Source: Actinomycetospora corticicola
GTDB taxonomy: Bacteria; Actinomycetota; Actinomycetes; Mycobacteriales; Pseudonocardiaceae
Assembly (NCBI RefSeq): GCF_013409505.1
Contig: NZ_JACCBN010000001.1
Location: 5,642,001 to 5,706,000, forward strand
Direction: 5' to 3'
DNA: 64,000 nucleotides
Shown: positions 50,784 to 59,252 of the stretch, one piece after another
Position numbering within the stretch: position 1 is the first letter of the stretch
Layout: the number at the start of each line of letters is the position of its first letter
The notes under the pieces: model-generated
The model's database searches: none
What the model was told of the DNA's origin: nothing
The model's input: only the letters and a program-made list of their open reading frames with translations
Translations under genes and position numbers: made by a program

Positions 50784-53372
50784 ATGAACCCCCGCACGGT
50801 CGTCGTCGTCGGCCACGGGATGGTCGGGCACCGCTTCGTCGAGAGCCTGCGCCGGCTCGACACCGAGGACGCGTGGAAGGTGGTGGTGCTGGCCGAGGAG
50901 AACCGGCCGGCCTACGACCGGGTCGCGCTGTCCTCCTACGTCGGCGACGCCTCGGCGGACGACCTCACCCTCGACGAGCACAGCGACCCGCTGGTGGAGC
51001 TGCACCTCGACGAGCCGGTGGCGTCCGTCGACCTCGCGCGGCGCACGGTCCGGACCGCGAAGGGTCGCGACGTCGCCTACGACGAACTGGTCGTCGCCAC
51101 CGGCAGCGTCCCGTTCGTGCCGCCGGTGCCGGGCCGCGACCTCGACGACGTCTTCGTCTACCGCACGCTCGACGACCTCGACGGGTTGCGCGCGGCGGCG
51201 GAGAAGGCGATCTCGACGGCGGGTGCGGGCCGGCGGTCCGGCGTCGTCGTCGGCGGCGGGCTGCTCGGGCTGGAGGCCGCGAACGCGCTGCGGCAGCTCG
51301 GCCTGTCGCCGCACGTGGTGGAGATGGCGCCGCGACTGATGCCGGTGCAGGTCGACGAGGGCGGTGGCGCGTTGCTCCGGCGGCTCGTGTCCGAGCTCGG
51401 CCTGCGGGTTCACACCGGCGTCTCCACGAGCTCGATCGCCCGGGACCACCGCGGCGGCCTGACCGTCACGCTCTCCGACGGCACCGAGCTCGACGCCTCC
51501 GTGGTCGTCTTCTCCGCCGGCATCCGTCCGGCCGACACGGTGGCCCGCGAGGCGGGGCTCGAGGTGGGGGAGCGCGGCGGGGTGCTGGTCGACGACCGGT
51601 GCCGGACCTCCGACGAGCACGTCTGGGCCATCGGCGAGGTCGCCGCGGTCAAGGGCCGGACCTACGGCCTCGTCGCGCCGGGGTACGCGATGGCCGAGGT
51701 CGTCGCGGGGCGGCTCACCGGCGGCGAGGGCCGCTTCACCGAGGCCGACCTGTCGACGAAGCTCAAGCTGCTCGGGGTCGACGTGGCGAGCTTCGGCGAC
51801 GCGCACGCGGCGACCGCCGGGGCGCTCGAGGTGACGCTGAACGACCCCGTGGCGGGCACGTACTCCAAGCTCGTCGTCTCCGACGACGCGACGACCCTGC
51901 TCGGCGGCATCCTCGTCGGCGACGCCTCGAACTACGAGACGCTGCGCGGCTTCCTCGGCGAGAAGCTCCCCGGCGACCCGATGTCGCTGATCGCGCCGGC
52001 CTCCGACGGGGCCGTGGGCGTCGGCATCGACGCCCTGCCCGACGGCGCCCAGATCTGCTCGTGCAACGCGGTGACGAAGGGCGCGCTCGTCGAGGCCATC
52101 AGCTCCGGCGAGGCCACGACCGTCCCGCAGCTCAAGGCCTGCACCCGGGCCGGCACCACCTGTGGCTCCTGCGTGCCGACCCTCGGCAAGGTCCTCGCGT
52201 CCTGTGGCGTCGAGGTCTCGAAGGCGCTCTGCGAGCACTTCGCGCAGTCCCGCGCGGAGCTCTACGAGATCGTCCGGGTGACCGGCCTGCGGACGTTCAC
52301 CGAGGTCGTCGAGGGCTACGGCACGGGCCGGGGCTGCGACGTCTGCAAGCCCGCCGTGGCGTCGATGCTCGCGACCCTCGCCGGCGGGCACGTGCTCGAC
52401 GGCGAGTCGGCGACGCTGCAGGACACCAACGACCACTTCCTCGCGAACATGCAGCGCAACGGCACCTACTCGGTGGTCCCGCGCCTGCCCGGCGGGGAGG
52501 TGACGCCCGAGGGGCTCATCGCGATCGGCTCGGTGGCGAAGGACTTCGGGCTCTACACGAAGATCACCGGCGGCCAGCGGATCGACATGTTCGGGGCGCG
52601 CGTCGACGACCTGCCGAAGATCTGGCGCCGGTTGGTCGACGCCGGGTTCGAGTCCGGCCACGCCTACGGCAAGTCGCTGCGCACGGTGAAGTCGTGCGTC
52701 GGCACCGACTGGTGCCGCTACGGCGTGCAGGACTCCGTCGGGCTCGCCGTCGCCCTGGAGCTGCGCTACCGGGGGCTCCGGTCGCCGCACAAGCTGAAGT
52801 CCGGGGTGTCGGGCTGCGCCCGCGAGTGCGCGGAGGCCCGGTCGAAGGACTTCGGGATCATCGCCACCGAGACCGGGTGGAACCTCTACCTCGGCGGCAA
52901 CGGCGGGTTCACCCCGAGGCACGCGGAGCTGATCGCCTCGGACCTGGACACGACGACGCTGGTCCGCACGATCGACCGCTTCCTCATGTTCTACGTCCGC
53001 ACCGCCGACCGGCTGCAGCGCACCGCGCCGTGGATCGAGTCGCTCGAGGGCGGCATCGACCACCTCCGTGAGGTGATCATGGAGGACTCGCTCGGCATCT
53101 GCGCCTCGCTCGACGAGCAGATGGCGGGTCACGTCGCGGGCTACGCCGACGAGTGGGCCGCGGTCCTGGAGGACCCGGAGAAGCTCGAGCGGTTCACCTC
53201 GTTCGTCAACGCGCCGGGCGTGCCCGACCCGACGATCGAGTTCGTCGACCACCTCGGCCGGCGGGTCCCGGCCGGGATGAAGGACGGCCAGCCGACCGAC
53301 CTCGCCGCGCTCGGCCTCGGCGGGGTCCCGATCACCGACGGAGCCCGGATCCCGATGGGAGCGCCCGCATGA
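50784..53372 (+). CDS. nirB: NADH-dependent nitrite reductase, large subunit
   Basis: 862 residues, normal for NirB. FAD/NADH domains at 1-320 (VVVGHGMVGHRFVESL, YDRVALSSYVG, GVVVGGGLLGLEAANALRQLG). A BFD-like [2Fe-2S] domain starts at C425-x-C427 and continues in ACTRAGTTCGSC, with a second CDVCKPAV Cys pair further on. The siroheme/[4Fe-4S] site is C638-x5-C644 and C678-x3-C682 (KSCVGTDWC, SGCARECAEA). With NirD it reduces nitrite to ammonium with six electrons from NADH in the cytosol. It is coupled to nirD by an ATGA overlap. Confidence 0.96.
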   Translation: MNPRTVVVVGHGMVGHRFVESLRRLDTEDAWKVVVLAEENRPAYDRVALSSYVGDASADDLTLDEHSDPLVELHLDEPVASVDLARRTVRTAKGRDVAYDELVVATGSVPFVPPVPGRDLDDVFVYRTLDDLDGLRAAAEKAISTAGAGRRSGVVVGGGLLGLEAANALRQLGLSPHVVEMAPRLMPVQVDEGGGALLRRLVSELGLRVHTGVSTSSIARDHRGGLTVTLSDGTELDASVVVFSAGIRPADTVAREAGLEVGERGGVLVDDRCRTSDEHVWAIGEVAAVKGRTYGLVAPGYAMAEVVAGRLTGGEGRFTEADLSTKLKLLGVDVASFGDAHAATAGALEVTLNDPVAGTYSKLVVSDDATTLLGGILVGDASNYETLRGFLGEKLPGDPMSLIAPASDGAVGVGIDALPDGAQICSCNAVTKGALVEAISSGEATTVPQLKACTRAGTTCGSCVPTLGKVLASCGVEVSKALCEHFAQSRAELYEIVRVTGLRTFTEVVEGYGTGRGCDVCKPAVASMLATLAGGHVLDGESATLQDTNDHFLANMQRNGTYSVVPRLPGGEVTPEGLIAIGSVAKDFGLYTKITGGQRIDMFGARVDDLPKIWRRLVDAGFESGHAYGKSLRTVKSCVGTDWCRYGVQDSVGLAVALELRYRGLRSPHKLKSGVSGCARECAEARSKDFGIIATETGWNLYLGGNGGFTPRHAELIASDLDTTTLVRTIDRFLMFYVRTADRLQRTAPWIESLEGGIDHLREVIMEDSLGICASLDEQMAGHVAGYADEWAAVLEDPEKLERFTSFVNAPGVPDPTIEFVDHLGRRVPAGMKDGQPTDLAALGLGGVPITDGARIPMGAPA

Positions 53373-53800
53373 CCGCACAGGCCGACGCCCGCCACCACCC
53401 GTCGGGCTCGACCGACGGCGCGGAGGCCAAGGACCCGCACCCGACCCCGGCGACCCCGGCCCACCCGCCGTCGGGAACGGGGTGGACCGCGGTCTGTCCG
53501 CTCGAGAAGCTGCAGCCGGAGCGCGGGGTGTGCGCGCTGGTGGAGGGTGAGCCGGTCGCGCTGTTCCGCACCCGGGACGACCGGCTGTTCGCCCTGCACA
53601 ACGTCGACCCGTTCTCGGCGGCGTCGGTGCTCTCGCGCGGCATCGTCGGCGACCTGGGCGGGACCCCGGTCGTCGCCTCGCCGTTGTACAAGCAGCACTT
53701 CGCGCTGGAGTCGGGCGTGGCGCTGGAGGACTCGGACGTCGTCGTCGCCACCTATCCTGTGCGGGTGGTGAACGGGACGGTCGAGGTCGGTGGTCCGTGA
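53369..53800 (+). CDS. nirD: Nitrite reductase small subunit
   Basis: 143 residues from ATG 53369, overlapping the nirB stop. A 35-residue Pro-rich lead (HPTPATPAHPPSG) precedes the Rieske-like fold: TAVCPLEKLQPERGVCALVEGEPVALFRTRDDRLFALHNVDPFSAASVLSRGIVGDLGGTPVVASPLYKQHFALESG. The Cys-His cluster ligands of true Rieske proteins are absent, as normal for NirD. Its stop overlaps the GTG of hemD, so the nirB-nirD-hemD chain is translationally coupled. Confidence 0.95.
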   Translation: MTAQADARHHPSGSTDGAEAKDPHPTPATPAHPPSGTGWTAVCPLEKLQPERGVCALVEGEPVALFRTRDDRLFALHNVDPFSAASVLSRGIVGDLGGTPVVASPLYKQHFALESGVALEDSDVVVATYPVRVVNGTVEVGGP

Positions 53801-54633
53801 GCGGCCCCCTGGACGGCGTGCGGGTCGGCGTGACGGCCGACCGCCGCGCCGACGACCAGATCGAGCTCCTGCACCGCAAGGGCGCGACGACGGTGCACGG
53901 CCCGACGATGCGGATCGTGCCCCTGGCCGACGACGCGCAGCTCGCGTCGGAGACCCGCGGGCTGCTCGACGCGCCGCCCGACGTCGTGGTCGCGACCACC
54001 GGGCAGGGCTTCCGCGGGTGGCTCGAGGTCGCCGACGAGTGGGAGCTGGGGGAGCGGCTGCGGGCGGTCCTCGCCGCCGCCGAGGTGCTGGCGCGGGGCC
54101 CGAAGGCGCGCGGCGCGATCCGCGGCGCCGGGTTCCGCGAGGCGTGGTCGGCCGACGAGACCGAGTCGTCGCCCGAGGTCCTGGAGCACCTGCTCGAGCA
54201 GGGGGTGTCCGGACGACGGATCGCGGTCCAGCTGCACGGCGACCCCATGACCTCCTTCCTCGCCGCGCTGCGTGAGGCCGGCGCGGACGTCGTCGAGGTG
54301 CACGTCTACCGGTGGGAGCCGCCGCCCGACCTGCCCGCCGTCGACGCCCTCATCGACGCCGTCATCGCGCGCGAGGTCGACGTCGTCACCTTCACGAGCG
54401 CTCCCGCCGTCGAGGGTCTGGTGCAGCGCGCGGAGGCGCTGGGGCGGGACGCGGACCTGCTCGCCGCCCTGCGCGACGGCGTGCTCGCCTGCACCGTGGG
54501 GCCCGTGACGTCCGCCCCGCTCGATCGTCTCGACGTGCCCTCGCTGGCGCCGGAGCGGTTCCGGTTGGGGGCGATGGTGAAGCGGCTCGAGGAACACGTG
54601 GGAGACGCAGCGCAGCGGAGCTCGACCCGATGA
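53797..54633 (+). CDS. hemD: Uroporphyrinogen-III synthase without the winged-helix tail
   Basis: 278 residues. VRVGVTADRRADDQIELLHRKGATTVHGPTMRIVPL, PPDVVVATTGQGFRGWLEVADEW, VQLHGDPMTSFLAALREAGADVVEVHVYRWEPP, VVTFTSAPAVEGLVQRAE and a final PERFRLGAMVKRLEEHV define the HemD fold of the actinobacterial nitrate-cluster type. It cyclises hydroxymethylbilane to uroporphyrinogen III, feeding siroheme to NirB. Relatives in such clusters (NnaR of Streptomyces, Rv0260c) carry an extra C-terminal winged-helix DNA-binding domain after this point; here the protein ends about 13 residues later, so that domain is missing. Confidence 0.9.
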   Translation: MSGPLDGVRVGVTADRRADDQIELLHRKGATTVHGPTMRIVPLADDAQLASETRGLLDAPPDVVVATTGQGFRGWLEVADEWELGERLRAVLAAAEVLARGPKARGAIRGAGFREAWSADETESSPEVLEHLLEQGVSGRRIAVQLHGDPMTSFLAALREAGADVVEVHVYRWEPPPDLPAVDALIDAVIAREVDVVTFTSAPAVEGLVQRAEALGRDADLLAALRDGVLACTVGPVTSAPLDRLDVPSLAPERFRLGAMVKRLEEHVGDAAQRSSTR

Positions 54634-54646
54634 GGGCGGTGTCCCC

Positions 54647-55351
54647 GTGACCCTGGTGGTCCTCGCGCACGGCACGAACGACCCGGCCGGCCGCGCGACC
54701 TGGGGTGCCCTGCTCACGCGCGTGCGGGCGCTCCTTCCCGACGTCGGGGTGCGGCTGGCCTGGGCGGGCGTCGCCCGTCCGCAGCTGGCGGACCTGCTGC
54801 CGAAGCTGCCCTCCGGACCCGTGGACGCGGAGCGGGGCGGAGCCGGACCATCGGGCGTCGTCGTGGTCCCGGCGTTCCTGGCCTCGGGCTTCCACGTGCG
54901 CCGGGACGTGCCGGAGCAGCTGGCGTCCCTCGGCCGCGACGACGTGGTGGTGACCGAGCCGCTCGGGCCGGACGCCGTCCTCGTGGACGCGGCGCTGTCC
55001 CGGCTGCGCGCCGCCAGGTGGACCGACCAGCAGGTGGTGCTGGCGGCCGCCGGGTCGACGGACCCGGTGGCGCAGGCCGACCTCCGCGTCGCGGCCGACC
55101 TGGTGCGGGAGCGGGTGGGCGGCGAGGTGCCGGTCGGCTACGTCGCGGGGGGCGATCCGCGGCTGGCCGACGTCGTCGCGGCCCAGGACGGTCCGGTCGC
55201 GCTGCTGACGTGGCTGCTGGCGCCCGGGGTGTTCCACCGGTGGGCGTCCGGGGTGGGCGCGGCCGTGGTGGCGGAGCCGTTGGGGGACCACCCGGCGGTC
55301 GCGTCGCTGCTGGTCGAGCGGTACCGCGCGTCGGTGGCGCTCGCGTCCTGA
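54647..55351 (+). CDS. Sirohydrochlorin chelatase (CbiX/SirB-like)
   Basis: 234 residues, 13 bp after hemD. LVVLAHGTNDPAGRATWGAL provides the N-terminal metal-site His, VVVVPAFLASGFHVRRDVPEQL the second His (GFHVRRDVP), and VVLAAAGSTDPVAQAD begins the degenerate second repeat. It inserts ferrous iron into sirohydrochlorin for siroheme (or cobalt for cobalamin). Position at the end of the nirB-nirD-hemD operon points to iron and siroheme, as for Rv0259c. The methyltransferase CysG/CobA is not in the window. Confidence 0.9.
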   Translation: MTLVVLAHGTNDPAGRATWGALLTRVRALLPDVGVRLAWAGVARPQLADLLPKLPSGPVDAERGGAGPSGVVVVPAFLASGFHVRRDVPEQLASLGRDDVVVTEPLGPDAVLVDAALSRLRAARWTDQQVVLAAAGSTDPVAQADLRVAADLVRERVGGEVPVGYVAGGDPRLADVVAAQDGPVALLTWLLAPGVFHRWASGVGAAVVAEPLGDHPAVASLLVERYRASVALAS

Positions 55352-55412
55352 CGTCGACGTCAGCGGTGGCCCACGGCCGACGCCCGATGTCAGCGGTGGC
55401 ACACGGCTGATG
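55350..55412. repeat. Palindromic repeat, family B, inverted copy
   Basis: GACGTCAGCGGTGGCCCACGG and GATGTCAGCGGTGGCACACGG, two related units in tandem, inverted relative to the array at 3351. The first (55356-55376) matches the hrpB segment 63417-63437 exactly over 21 bp on the opposite strand. It lies between the chelatase and kinase genes. Confidence 0.75.
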
Positions 55413-55485
55413 TCGGACACGCGTATGGCGGGCGACCCGGATGGGCACTCCGGACCCCGCGGACGGCGGAGGGAGGGACACCGGG

Positions 55486-57066
55486 GTGGCCGAGGACGAC
55501 GAGCTGATCGCCGGGCGCTACCGCGTCGTCGCGCGGGTCGGGAGCGGGGCGATGGGCGTGGTCTGGCGCGCCGAGGACGAGCGGCTGCAGCGCACGGTGG
55601 CCCTCAAGCAGGTCCGGCTGCCCGGCGGGGTCGACGAACGCAGCACCGAGCAGGCCCATCAGCGCGTCATGCGCGAGGGCCGGCTCGTCGCCCGCATCCA
55701 CCACCCGCACGCCATCGCGATGTTCGACGCGGTCGACCACGGCGGGGAGCCGTGGCTGGTCATGGAGTACCTGCCGTCGCGGAGCCTCGCCGAGGTGGTC
55801 GCCGCCGACGGGCCGCTGACCCCGCACGCCGCCGCGGCGATGGGCCACCAGGTCGCCGCGGCCCTGACGGCGGCACACACGGCCGGGATCGTCCACCGCG
55901 ACGTGAAGCCCGGCAACGTCCTGCTCGGCACCGACGGCATCGTCAAGGTCACCGACTTCGGCATCTCCCGCGCCGTCGACGAGGCCACCCTCACCTCGAC
56001 CGGGATGATGGCCGGGACGCCCGCCTACCTCGCGCCGGAGATCGCCCGTGGGGCGTCGGCCGACTTCCGGTCGGACGTCTACTCGCTCGGATCCACGATC
56101 TACGCGGCGGTCGAGGGCGAGCCGCCGTTCGGGTCGGGCGAGAACGCGCTGGCCCTGCTGCACCGGGTCGCGTCCGGGGACCACCCGCCGCCCCGCCGTG
56201 CCGGCAGCCTCGCGCCGCTGCTGGAGCGCATGCTCGCCGCCGATCCGGTGCACCGCCCGGAGATGCACCAGGTCCGCGACGAACTCGAACGGCTCGCCGC
56301 CGTCGACGTCGAGACCGACGCCTGGCCCGAGGAGGTCCCGGCGACGAGCCCGACCGTGCCGGTCCCGCCGTCGGCCCCGTCCGACCCGTCCGACCCGTCG
56401 ACCGGGCCCGGGAGCACCTCCGGCAGCGGCCGTCGCGTCGCGGTCGCGCCCGTCCCGGCCCCGCCCGGTCCCGGCCCGACACACCCGCTGCCGCCGCGCG
56501 CCGACCCCGCGCCGGTGGGCGAGGAGGAGGGGACCCGCCGTCGTCCGTTGCTGATCGGCCTCGGGGTGCTGCTGGTGGCCGCCGCCGCGGTCGTGGCGCT
56601 GGTGCTGGGGACGGGCGGTGGCGGGCTCGGGGGTGCCACCACCGGCCCGTCGACCGCGACCGACCAGGCCGAGCCCGGGAGCGGGACGGCCTCCGACGAC
56701 TGGTCGGCCGCCGACGCCTCGGACGCCCCGCCCGCGCCGGGCACGTCCGACCAGGTCGCGCAGCAGCAGGCGGTCATCGACTACTACGGGCTGATCCCGT
56801 CGGACCTGGCCGAGGGCTGGCAGCGGCTGACGCCGTCGTACCAGCGGAACACCGCGGGCGGGTTCGCCGGGTACTCCCGGTTCTGGGGCGACATGAGCCG
56901 GGTGACCGTCCGTGGGGTGTCCCCGGCCCCGGGCGACGCCGTGGACGCCACCGTCACCTACACCTACCGCGACGGGCGGACCAGCGAGGAGCGGACGCTG
57001 TTCCGGATGGTGCAGCAGGACGGCGTCTGGAAGATCGACGGGAGCCAGGTCCTCTCGAGCCGCTGA
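55486..57066 (+). CDS. Transmembrane serine/threonine protein kinase
   Basis: 526 residues from GTG 55486 (GGAGGGAGGG 9 nt upstream; ATG 55441 is in frame but lacks this). Kinase domain at about 8-270: GSGAMGVVW loop, VALKQV Lys, HRDVKPGNVLL catalytic loop, DFGISR, GTPAYLAPEIARG. A Pro/Ser-rich juxtamembrane linker (about 285-350), one TM helix (PLLIGLGVLLVAAAAVVALVL) and an extracytoplasmic domain of about 150 residues follow. The latter has a SnoaL/DUF4878-like pattern (VIDYYGLIPSDLAEGWQRLTPSYQRN...GVWKIDGSQVL) rather than PASTA repeats. Hanks-type signalling kinase; signal and targets unknown. Confidence 0.9.
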   Translation: MAEDDELIAGRYRVVARVGSGAMGVVWRAEDERLQRTVALKQVRLPGGVDERSTEQAHQRVMREGRLVARIHHPHAIAMFDAVDHGGEPWLVMEYLPSRSLAEVVAADGPLTPHAAAAMGHQVAAALTAAHTAGIVHRDVKPGNVLLGTDGIVKVTDFGISRAVDEATLTSTGMMAGTPAYLAPEIARGASADFRSDVYSLGSTIYAAVEGEPPFGSGENALALLHRVASGDHPPPRRAGSLAPLLERMLAADPVHRPEMHQVRDELERLAAVDVETDAWPEEVPATSPTVPVPPSAPSDPSDPSTGPGSTSGSGRRVAVAPVPAPPGPGPTHPLPPRADPAPVGEEEGTRRRPLLIGLGVLLVAAAAVVALVLGTGGGGLGGATTGPSTATDQAEPGSGTASDDWSAADASDAPPAPGTSDQVAQQQAVIDYYGLIPSDLAEGWQRLTPSYQRNTAGGFAGYSRFWGDMSRVTVRGVSPAPGDAVDATVTYTYRDGRTSEERTLFRMVQQDGVWKIDGSQVLSSR

Positions 57067-57073
57067 CCCGTCG

Positions 57074-57469
57074 TCAGGAACGGCGGTAGCGCTCCGCGTA
57101 CCGGGCCGCGGCCGCGTCGTCCTTGTCGCGGTCCCGTTCCGCGCGGGTCGCGACGCCGGTGCCGACGGGGTAGCCGGCCTTCACCAGCCGGTGTTCCGCG
57201 GTCTCGTGCACGTAGGCGACCGCGAAGATCATGCCCATGATCCCGCCGCCGAGCGCGCACATCGCGCGCAGCCACAGCGGGCCGGGCACGAAGACGAGGA
57301 TCGCGATCGCGAACGGGGCGATCTGGACCAGGATCCGGGCGATGTGGCGCAGCCACCAGGTCCGGCAGGTCGTGTCGTGCAGGACCCAGGGTGAGAACCG
57401 CTCGGGCAGCCCGCCGCCGTAGGCGTACCAGAGCCACCGGAGCGGGTCGGGTCGCTTGACGTTTTGCAC
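57074..57469 (-). CDS. DUF5313-like membrane protein
   Basis: 131 residues from GTG 57469. PDPLRWLWYAYGGGLPERFSPWVLHDTTCRTWWLRHIARIL precedes two transmembrane helices (IAPFAIAILVFVPGPLWLRAM and ALGGGIMGMIFAVAYVHETA), and the C-terminus is charged (RAERDRDKDDAAAARYAERYRRS). It matches a small actinobacterial DUF family of unknown function. Divergent from ohrR, whose -10 element lies within the 36-bp gap; the two promoters must overlap. Confidence 0.7.
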   Translation of the reverse strand: MQNVKRPDPLRWLWYAYGGGLPERFSPWVLHDTTCRTWWLRHIARILVQIAPFAIAILVFVPGPLWLRAMCALGGGIMGMIFAVAYVHETAEHRLVKAGYPVGTGVATRAERDRDKDDAAAARYAERYRRS

Positions 57470-57492
57470 ACCAACAGTATGCACCCCACGTG

Positions 57493-57498
57493 TAGGGT
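57493..57498 (+). promoter_or_regulatory. -10 element for a leaderless ohrR-like mRNA
   Basis: TAGGGT (TANNNT) ends 7 nt before GTG 57506 with no ribosome-binding site. The CACGTG just upstream and the divergent gene start make this a compact shared control region. Confidence 0.5.
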
Positions 57499-57505
57499 CG
57501 CCGGT

Positions 57506-57955
57506 GTGACGGCGGCCCCGGAGGAGATCGACCCCCTCGCCCTGGAGAACCAGGTGTGCTTCGCGCTGGCGGTGGCGGCGCGCTCGGTGATCGCCCTCTA
57601 CCGACCGCTGCTGGAGCCGATGGGCCTCACGCATCCGCAGTACCTCGTCATGCTGGCGCTGTGGGGCGGGGAGCCGCTGTCGGTCACGGCGCTCTCGACG
57701 AGGCTCGCGCTCGACCCGGGCACGCTCTCGCCGCTGCTCAAGCGGCTCGAGGCGCAGGGCTACCTGGAACGACGGCGGGTCCCGGGCGACGAGCGCACGC
57801 TCGCCGTCACGCTCACCGCGGCCGGTCGGGCGCTGCGGACGGAGGCGGAGCGCATCCCGCCGGCGATCGTGGAACGGCTCGGGATGCCGGTCGAGGAGCT
57901 GCTCCGGCTGCACGGCGACCTGGGCGCGGTCATCGCGGCGGCGCGGGAGCCCTGA
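57506..57955 (+). CDS. ohrR: OhrR-type MarR-family peroxide sensor
   Basis: 149 residues. PLALENQVCFALAVAARSVIALYRPLLEPMGLTHPQYLVMLALWG is the OhrR signature: the reactive Cys is C18 (NQVCFAL), with the partner Tyr residues in ALYRPLL and PQYLVM. The winged helix has LSVTALSTRLALDPGTLSPLLKRLEAQGYLERRRVPGDERTLAVTLT. No second (resolving) Cys is visible in the C-terminal part, so a one-Cys mechanism is expected. It senses organic hydroperoxides or hypochlorite. The usual neighbour ohr is absent, so its target may be the divergent membrane-protein gene. Confidence 0.85.
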   Translation: MTAAPEEIDPLALENQVCFALAVAARSVIALYRPLLEPMGLTHPQYLVMLALWGGEPLSVTALSTRLALDPGTLSPLLKRLEAQGYLERRRVPGDERTLAVTLTAAGRALRTEAERIPPAIVERLGMPVEELLRLHGDLGAVIAAAREP

Positions 57956-58795
57956 TCACGGGCGGGCCGCGAGCATCGCCAGCACGACCGGGCTGCGGGT
58001 GACCGCCCGCGACCAGGCCGCGACCACCGGCAGCGGCTCGGCGGGCAGCGGGACCCGCGCCACCCCGTCGTCGGGAACGGGCTGCGCGAGCACCGACCAG
58101 CCGAGGCCCTGGGCGACGAGGGCGCGCACCATCTCGGTCGACCGCGTGCGGTGCTCGATCCGGGGCGAGACGCCGAGCTCCCGGCAGACGGCGAGCGCGT
58201 GGTCGGACGACGGCGGGAGGTCGAGCAGCACCATCGGCTCGTCGGCGACGGCGGCGAGGTCCGACGCCGGGTGGCCGCGCCGTACCAGCAGGTAGGGGAC
58301 GTTCGCGGCGACCTGCTCGGTGTCGAGATCGGGGGAGAGGCCGTGGTCGTGGAGCACGGCGAGGTCGAGCTCGCCGTCGAGCAGGCGGCGTTGGAGGCGG
58401 TCCTGGTCGTCCTCGACGAAGGCGACGCGGGTGCGCGGGTGCCGCCCGCGCAGCGCCGCGATCCACGGGGCGAGGACGGTCGGCGCGAGGGTCGGGTAGC
58501 AGCCGACCGACACGACCCCGGCGACCTCGCCCAGGCTGGTGGCCAGCTCGCCCGCGTCGCGGAGCAGCCGGCGACCGCGGGTCACGGCGGACCGGCCCGC
58601 CGGCGTGAGCTGCACGCCGTGCGCGCGGCGGCGCAGCGTGAGCTGGACCCCGAGCGTCCGCTCGAGCTCGTCGAGCGCGACGGAGATCGCCGACGGGGAG
58701 ACGTGCAGGGTCGACGCGGCGGCCGCGAGGGTGCCGTGGTCGGCGACGGCGACCAGGTAGGACACCTGTCGCAACGTAAAGTTCGAGGAACTCAC
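57956..58795 (-). CDS. LysR-family transcriptional regulator
   Basis: 279 residues from GTG 58795; ATG 58810 would add five. The HTH is LRQVSYLVAVADHGTLAAAASTLHVSPSAISVALDELERTLGVQLTLRR (residues about 7-60), followed by a periplasmic-binding-protein-like effector domain (SVGCYPTLAPTVLAPWIAALRGRHPRTRVAF). It is divergent from the Rieske-hypothetical-amidohydrolase operon and most likely controls it. The intergenic region holds GTAAAGTTC and GAAATTTAC half-sites, inverted, about 36 bp apart, and a GTTC-GAG-GAAC palindrome. The effector is probably the operon's substrate. Confidence 0.88.
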   Translation of the reverse strand: MSSSNFTLRQVSYLVAVADHGTLAAAASTLHVSPSAISVALDELERTLGVQLTLRRRAHGVQLTPAGRSAVTRGRRLLRDAGELATSLGEVAGVVSVGCYPTLAPTVLAPWIAALRGRHPRTRVAFVEDDQDRLQRRLLDGELDLAVLHDHGLSPDLDTEQVAANVPYLLVRRGHPASDLAAVADEPMVLLDLPPSSDHALAVCRELGVSPRIEHRTRSTEMVRALVAQGLGWSVLAQPVPDDGVARVPLPAEPLPVVAAWSRAVTRSPVVLAMLAARP

Positions 58796-58853
58796 GAAGC
58801 ACCGTAGCATCGTGAAATTTACAGATCGGCCGTCGGCGGGGACGCTGGTCGCT

Positions 58854-59252
58854 ATGACCACCACCACACCGCAGGCGCGCGACGTCGACGTCGCCGCGTC
58901 CGGGGACGTGCCCGAGCGGGGCCGCCTCGTCGTCGAGATCGGGTCCGGTCCCGACGCCGTGACCGTCGGCATCTTCCGCTTCGGCGGCCGCCTGCACGCG
59001 TGGGAGAACGTGTGCGCGCACCAGGGCGGGCCCGCCTGCCAGGGCCGGATCGTCGGCCGCGTCCGGGAGCGGCTCGACGAGGGCAAGCGCAGCCTCGGCC
59101 TGCGGTTCGACGAGGACACGATGCACGTGGTGTGCCCGTGGCACGGCTACGAGTACGACGTGACGACCGGCCGGCACCCCGGGGTGCCGGGGGCGTCGCT
59201 GCGCCGCATCGAGGTCGCCGAGGCGGAGGGCCGGATCCGTGTCACGGTCTGA
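58854..59252 (+). CDS. Stand-alone Rieske [2Fe-2S] protein
   Basis: 132 residues from ATG 58854; GTG 58812 is in frame and would add 14. The cluster motif is complete: NVCAHQGGPACQG (Cys-x-His) and VVCPWHGYEYDVTTGRHPGV (Cys-x2-His). A 20-residue insertion between them (GRVRERLDEGKRSLGLRFDEDTMH) is longer than in dioxygenase ferredoxins. No oxygenase domain is attached, so it should act as an electron-transfer partner or a small Rieske component. It starts the LysR-controlled operon; the next gene overlaps it by 14 bp. Confidence 0.87.
   Translation: MTTTTPQARDVDVAASGDVPERGRLVVEIGSGPDAVTVGIFRFGGRLHAWENVCAHQGGPACQGRIVGRVRERLDEGKRSLGLRFDEDTMHVVCPWHGYEYDVTTGRHPGVPGASLRRIEVAEAEGRIRVTV

Noticed and set aside
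48669-54248. A very long minus-strand open frame (about 1859 codons) opposite narK-nirB-nirD-hemD
   Set aside because: Composition is the Arg/Gly/Pro/His-rich pattern of an antisense shadow in GC-rich DNA; the plus strand encodes clear nirBD, narK and hemD there.
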